From Molanna angustata (taxonomy: Eukaryota; Arthropoda; Insecta; Trichoptera; Molannidae), in assembly GCA_963576475.1 (NCBI GenBank), contig OY754981.1:1-64000 (forward strand): a stretch of 64,000 nucleotides of DNA, given 5' to 3'. Made by a program: the position numbers and the translations under genes. Positions 59,971-64,000 of the stretch are shown here, piece after piece. The notes under the pieces are model-generated. The model worked only from the letters and a program-made list of their open reading frames with translations. It searched no databases and had not been told where the DNA came from. Positions within the stretch are counted from its first letter, which is position 1; every line of letters starts with the position of its first letter.

Positions 59971-61555
59971 TATTAATATGGAATTCCACAAAGTTTGAAA
60001 AAAATATTTTAGTAAATTTCATGTTCGATAGATATGTTCTAGAGGCTCGTGTTCAAATTTTTCTAACATTTTTAACTCTTTCGATATGTAATTACTGATT
60101 TTCAATTGTAATTACATCAAATTATTCGTTTGCCGGTAGAAATATTTGAGAGATTGATCAAACATGAAATGAAAGATTATTTACTAACTTGACTAACTCA
60201 TCAGGTACCTACTCATGAGATATTCATATAAATTAACGTTAATATTCAACAATGTATGTATATTTGCATAACACGGTGCAATTGTGTCCAATGAGATTCA
60301 AATGTTCCATATGAAATTTCGCCTTCGGCTTTTATTTTAAAATAAAGGAGGATAATGAATTTTATATTGTTAGTCTCATATATCTGTTATTATTATATTT
60401 TATAATATGGATTGATTCGTTATGTATTTAATTGAACTCTTACAAATTTGTTATGTAATTGGAATATATTGGTTTATTAGGTATATTGGCAAAGGAACAG
60501 GAAGCAATAACCACAAATGTTAGAATTTTCTAAACAAATAAACTCATATAAGAATTTCATAGTTTTTTCGTTATTACAGTGGAGATTCATAATTAGTTAT
60601 TAAATTAGATGTTTATTTATAAAAATAAAACATAAAGTTACACTAATAAAAAAATAATCATAACTTTACACAGAGCCGTGAATTATTTATGTTTTGGTTG
60701 TTATTGGTACCTAGTAATTATTTAAATTTATGATTTTGTATATCAGCGAGCAAACCTTTCACAATCTTACCAATATTTCTTTATCGTAACCTTATTGTTG
60801 CGATTCTAAATAAAGATGGTAAAATGGATTCTCAAAATATTAATTATACAAATTAATAAGACGAAATATTTCTTAACACTTGACAAATATTTTTGGTTTT
60901 GTAGTTGATGAATGAATGGCTAACACAAAAGAAACTCCGCAGGGTTCTTGCCTTTGCCCGCAAATTATGAGCGAAATAAAATTCCTTTATTATACAATAA
61001 ACCATCATTTGTTATATTTATCTATGACTTGGTTTATATATTATTTATTGTTTGTACTTAATATTGCTGTGCCTGTTCATGGTTGATTACATACTTAGGT
61101 ACTTGGTAACATACTTACATAACATTAATTTGTTACATATCTCCATGGAAGAGAAGAAAACCCAGACAAGTAGTGAAGTGACTACATTGGATATGTTCGA
61201 AGAATAACGCCCATTGGGCGGTTTTAGTCACGACACCAAAAATGCTTCGAAGAAAAAAATTAAATTATTATAAAACATTCCATAACAGCGCGTTGTAATT
61301 CCGCAACGCTGTTCAATTTTAAAATTAATGCTCAAAACATTAACATTAAAACCGATAGAAAACCGTAGTTAAGTGTTTGAACTCTGTTGAAATAAGTACA
61401 CTGAACTAGGTTGAGTTATTTGAATAAAATAAATTAAAATGTAAGTCAATAAGTAAATACTGATGTGGTTGATCTTCTTCTTCTTCTGGTTGATCCGAAT
61501 TTATAAAAATAAAACACAATTTTAATCCACGTCGAGTATTTCATTATTAAATAAC

Positions 61556-61591
61556 CTAACCGCTTTCGCTAGTCTTAGTTAACATCTTCAG
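61556..61591 (-). ncRNA. Hammerhead-like motif, isolated
   Basis: The minus strand reads CUGAAGAU-GUUA, an 8-base loop, UAGC-GAAAGCGGUUA. The CUGAAGA and GAAA boxes and a 4-bp stem (one G-U pair) resemble the cores at 25.1 and 62.7 kb, but no GUC follows. It is partly flanked by inverted ATAAAAATAAAAC (61502-61515, 61654-61668). Probably a decayed relative. Confidence 0.35.
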
Positions 61592-62578
61592 AGACGTAAT
61601 TTTAATATATTGATAACAAATGGGGGTCGTGGGCTACTTGCTACTACTGTATGTTTTATTTTTATAAAATTGATTTAATTCATCATTGTGAACTTCCACT
61701 GTTATAACGAAAAAACTTTGCATTTAAAATATGTATATGAATTATCAAAACCATACTTTGAAGTATGTACTCATCAATAGCAAATAATAAGTTAATCTCA
61801 AATTTGATATATGTAAAATTTAAATATATTGAATAATGTCCAAATAAAACAATTATAATTTAGCAAGGAAAATGTTAAACTGTTGTCTACACAAATCGAG
61901 GCTTTGGCAATAATTTGTCGACTTTCTCTTGATTTGCCGATTCGATTTGAATTATTTTCCATAAAATAACAATTTGAATGTCGGCCATGTAAAGTTTTAA
62001 ACGTGATAATATTGTTACATAAACATGAACATGGTATCGATACAATTTGTAAAACAATACAACTCTTCGGCCACTGCTTCATTTGGACATAATATAACAT
62101 CCACCATCAGCCGTTGTCCAACTAATAAAACCTCTTTCTAAACTTTCCTTGATATTTCCTGTTTTGTACAAACCTTTCTTCGGGATCGAAAGAATAACAC
62201 AAGGCTTCGCAAGGTGACCTAAAAGGAATGAGATTAGAAAAACCAAGATTATATTATTCTATTACTAATATTGAAGAATGTCAGCATAGTTACAGGAGCA
62301 GTGAAAGGGATGGTTCAGAGAAGTACAAGATTCATTACACAGTGAAATGCCATTCATACCTATCTCCCCCCAACCTCCAATCTCACTGTTTTCCTTTAAA
62401 TACACCGTCACATTCAGTGTTAAGTTGTTATTTAGCCAGAAGATGGAACTATTACTCAAACTGCTCGCATAAATGCAATAAATTACTTGTTTTATACAAA
62501 GTTTTCAAAAATAAATTTAAAAATACAATTTTCGTTTGGATAATGGAATATCACAACATTCAAAATACAGTCATTTAA

Positions 62579-62820
62579 ATTATATAAAATTACTTAAAAA
62601 AAATAAGTAACAACACAAATTTATAACTTGTTTCCACTAATTTAAAAATATTACCTACGCGTATAATAATATACGCGTTTCGCTCAAAGAGCATCTTCAG
62701 TGGTCAATATTTTTAAATTAGTGGAAAAAAGTTAAAAATTTGTGTTGTAACTTTTTTTTTTAAGTAATTTTATATAATTGATAATGGAATTCCATCACGA
62801 ATTAGCAGTCGAAAAATTAG
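62579..62820. mobile_element. Snapback element with hammerhead-like core, flanked by 17-bp direct repeats
   Basis: AAAATACAGTCATTTAA stands at 62562-62578 and 62821-62837. Arms 62579-62652 and 62706-62779 are near-perfect reverse complements. The minus strand of the centre (62672-62700) reads CUGAAGAU-GCUC-UUU-GAGC-GAAACGCGUA, the same layout as the 25.1-kb element with a different, still paired stem II. The tail AATGGAATTCCATCACGAAT matches the 25.1-kb tail. Same family, independent insertion. Confidence 0.75.
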
Positions 62821-62861
62821 AAAATACAGTCATTTAATGACTCAAAAATAATCATGAACTT

Positions 62862-63071
62862 TTGTCAAGACATAAAACAGATACATTTACACCCAGAGTT
62901 CTGAAGTGGAGGCCGTGGGGAAAAAGACAAGCAGTGGAACACCCTCAGAGAAGATTATCAGAAGACCTCATCTATGTTGCAGAAGTGGAAATCACTATAA
63001 GAGGCAATATACATCCAGCAGTAGAGGGAAGGCTGAAAAAGAAGAAGAATTTTTTGAAGCTGTCAACATAA
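62862..63071 (+). pseudogene. Possible LINE C-terminal remnant
   Basis: The frame contains VLKWRPWGKRQAVEHPQRRL then SEDLIYVAE, resembling the WRP..GKRS.GRP..RW.DDL C-terminal signature common in insect non-LTR elements. The GRP is lost. Weak but suggestive. Confidence 0.4.
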
Positions 63072-63714
63072 ATCTATTACAAATGAAAAATATATCACAA
63101 TAAATGACAACTCTGTGTATTAAGAATTTTTTGTACACCTACTCACAGCATTTATAATAACAACTTTGTGTGTTAAAAAAAAATTTGTACACCTATCCAC
63201 AGCATTTATAATAGCTATAATTCCGCAAAAAAGCTTTCAAAATGTATGTAATATTTACGGTAAATTGGATAAATTTCACTGATAGTTATGTTAGAAGTTA
63301 CCACCAATAAACAGCACATAATCTGGTTAATATTACCAAACATTGTACCTACACATTTCACGGCTTGGTGGGTCTCTCTACGATCTTGCTAATATTACCG
63401 AACAGTAGTGAGTATTCTGATGATAATTTCAGTATTGTGAACCGGCATACTTTGCTCAAATATAACGAATAACAAATGTTAACATTTCACTTTATTTATT
63501 ATCATTATCAAGTTTTCAATTATACCGTAACAGATATTACATATTCTTCTAAAGACATTATTAAGTTGGACAATGGACAATACATTGACTCTAAACAAAT
63601 ATCAAATTTTAATATTATTTTAAATTGATGCAAAATAACTTTTTTAATACATACTTGCTTCCCCCGAAGAAATACATTAGCCAATATTCATATGTTAGCC
63701 TTTGACACTGAATA

Positions 63715-64000
63715 CTAGGCATGCCTTTTAAGTTCTGTCGTTTACATATTTACCGGCAGCTTTGAATTTGGAACTGTTTGATATTCAAATTTGTTTGAAT
63801 TTAGAATCTCAAAACAACTAAAAGTATTAGGATTAATGCTATTGTTGAGTCATTGCGTCGTTTTGAATCTGTCAGGTCACGTACGAAAATGAATCTTACT
63901 AAGGAAAATGTCCGTGCAATAATTTTCTACAACTTTAAAAGAGGCCAAACACGGCTTCAGTGTTTTGAAGAGATAACATATGTGTTCCAAGATGAAGCTC
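63715..64000 (+). mobile_element. mariner transposon, 5' part (cut by window end)
   Basis: CTAGGCATGCCTTTTAAGTT then CTGTCGTTT resembles a mariner terminal inverted repeat; it follows a TA at 63713-63714, the mariner target. The transposase frame begins 174 bp further on. Confidence 0.75.
63889..64000 (+). CDS. mariner transposase, N-terminal 37 residues
   Basis: The ATG at 63889 opens MNLTKENVRAIIFYNFKRGQ and continues LQCFEEITYVFQDEA to the window end with no stop. This is the first helix-turn-helix of mariner transposases (pattern: F.RG.....C..E....F.DEA). Whether the rest is intact lies outside the window. Confidence 0.75.
   Translation, partial: MNLTKENVRAIIFYNFKRGQTRLQCFEEITYVFQDEA

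Noticed and set aside
62862..63103. Small basic host gene
   Set aside because: The frame resembles a decayed LINE C-terminus and overlaps a second-frame shadow.

Overview
This is AT-rich eukaryotic DNA (roughly 70% A+T by eye) with intron-split genes, tRNA-derived SINEs, several LINE families, a Ty3/gypsy element, a mariner start and many foldback elements. It reads as an arthropod genome, most likely an insect; I cannot fix the order.

The window has one host protein-coding gene. It is a large plus-strand gene for a leucine-rich-repeat G-protein-coupled receptor of type C (relaxin-receptor/RXFP-like, the insect LGR3/LGR4 class). I reconstruct 15 coding exons between 15205 and 54099. They start in the cysteine-rich LRR cap, run through about ten LRRs and seven transmembrane helices, and end at a TAA stop. 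Splice phases agree at every junction and give about 639 residues. The signal peptide and any LDLa module must lie on exons upstream that I could not find. Introns run from about 0.3 kb to 9.5 kb and are full of transposon debris. Intron 9 also holds an intact initiator tRNA-Met gene on the minus strand.

Layout: 1-7172, a Ty3/gypsy LTR retrotransposon (left LTR cut by the window edge, one intact 1,651-codon Gag-Pol frame, LTRs identical by eye over 648 bp). 7173-7668, AT microsatellites around a short foldback element. 7700-15200, non-coding sequence with two copies of a dispersed repeat, a SINE and palindromes. 15205-54099, the receptor gene; intron 1 carries a 32-bp satellite and a 40-44-bp satellite, and intron 11 carries a LINE with a large endonuclease/reverse-transcriptase frame broken by one stop and one frameshift. 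54100-63710, gene-free sequence with LINE, SINE and inverted-repeat remains. 63715-64000, the first part of a mariner transposon.

The two observations I rate highest are these. (1) The gypsy polyprotein carries, between protease and reverse transcriptase, an extra module that reads as a BAG domain (the Hsp70 nucleotide-exchange cochaperone fold), in a young-looking element. (2) Two short elements (25.0 and 62.6 kb) share a design: flanking direct repeats of 13 and 17 bp, long snapback arms, and a hammerhead-ribozyme-like core whose stem II differs in sequence between copies but stays base-paired.
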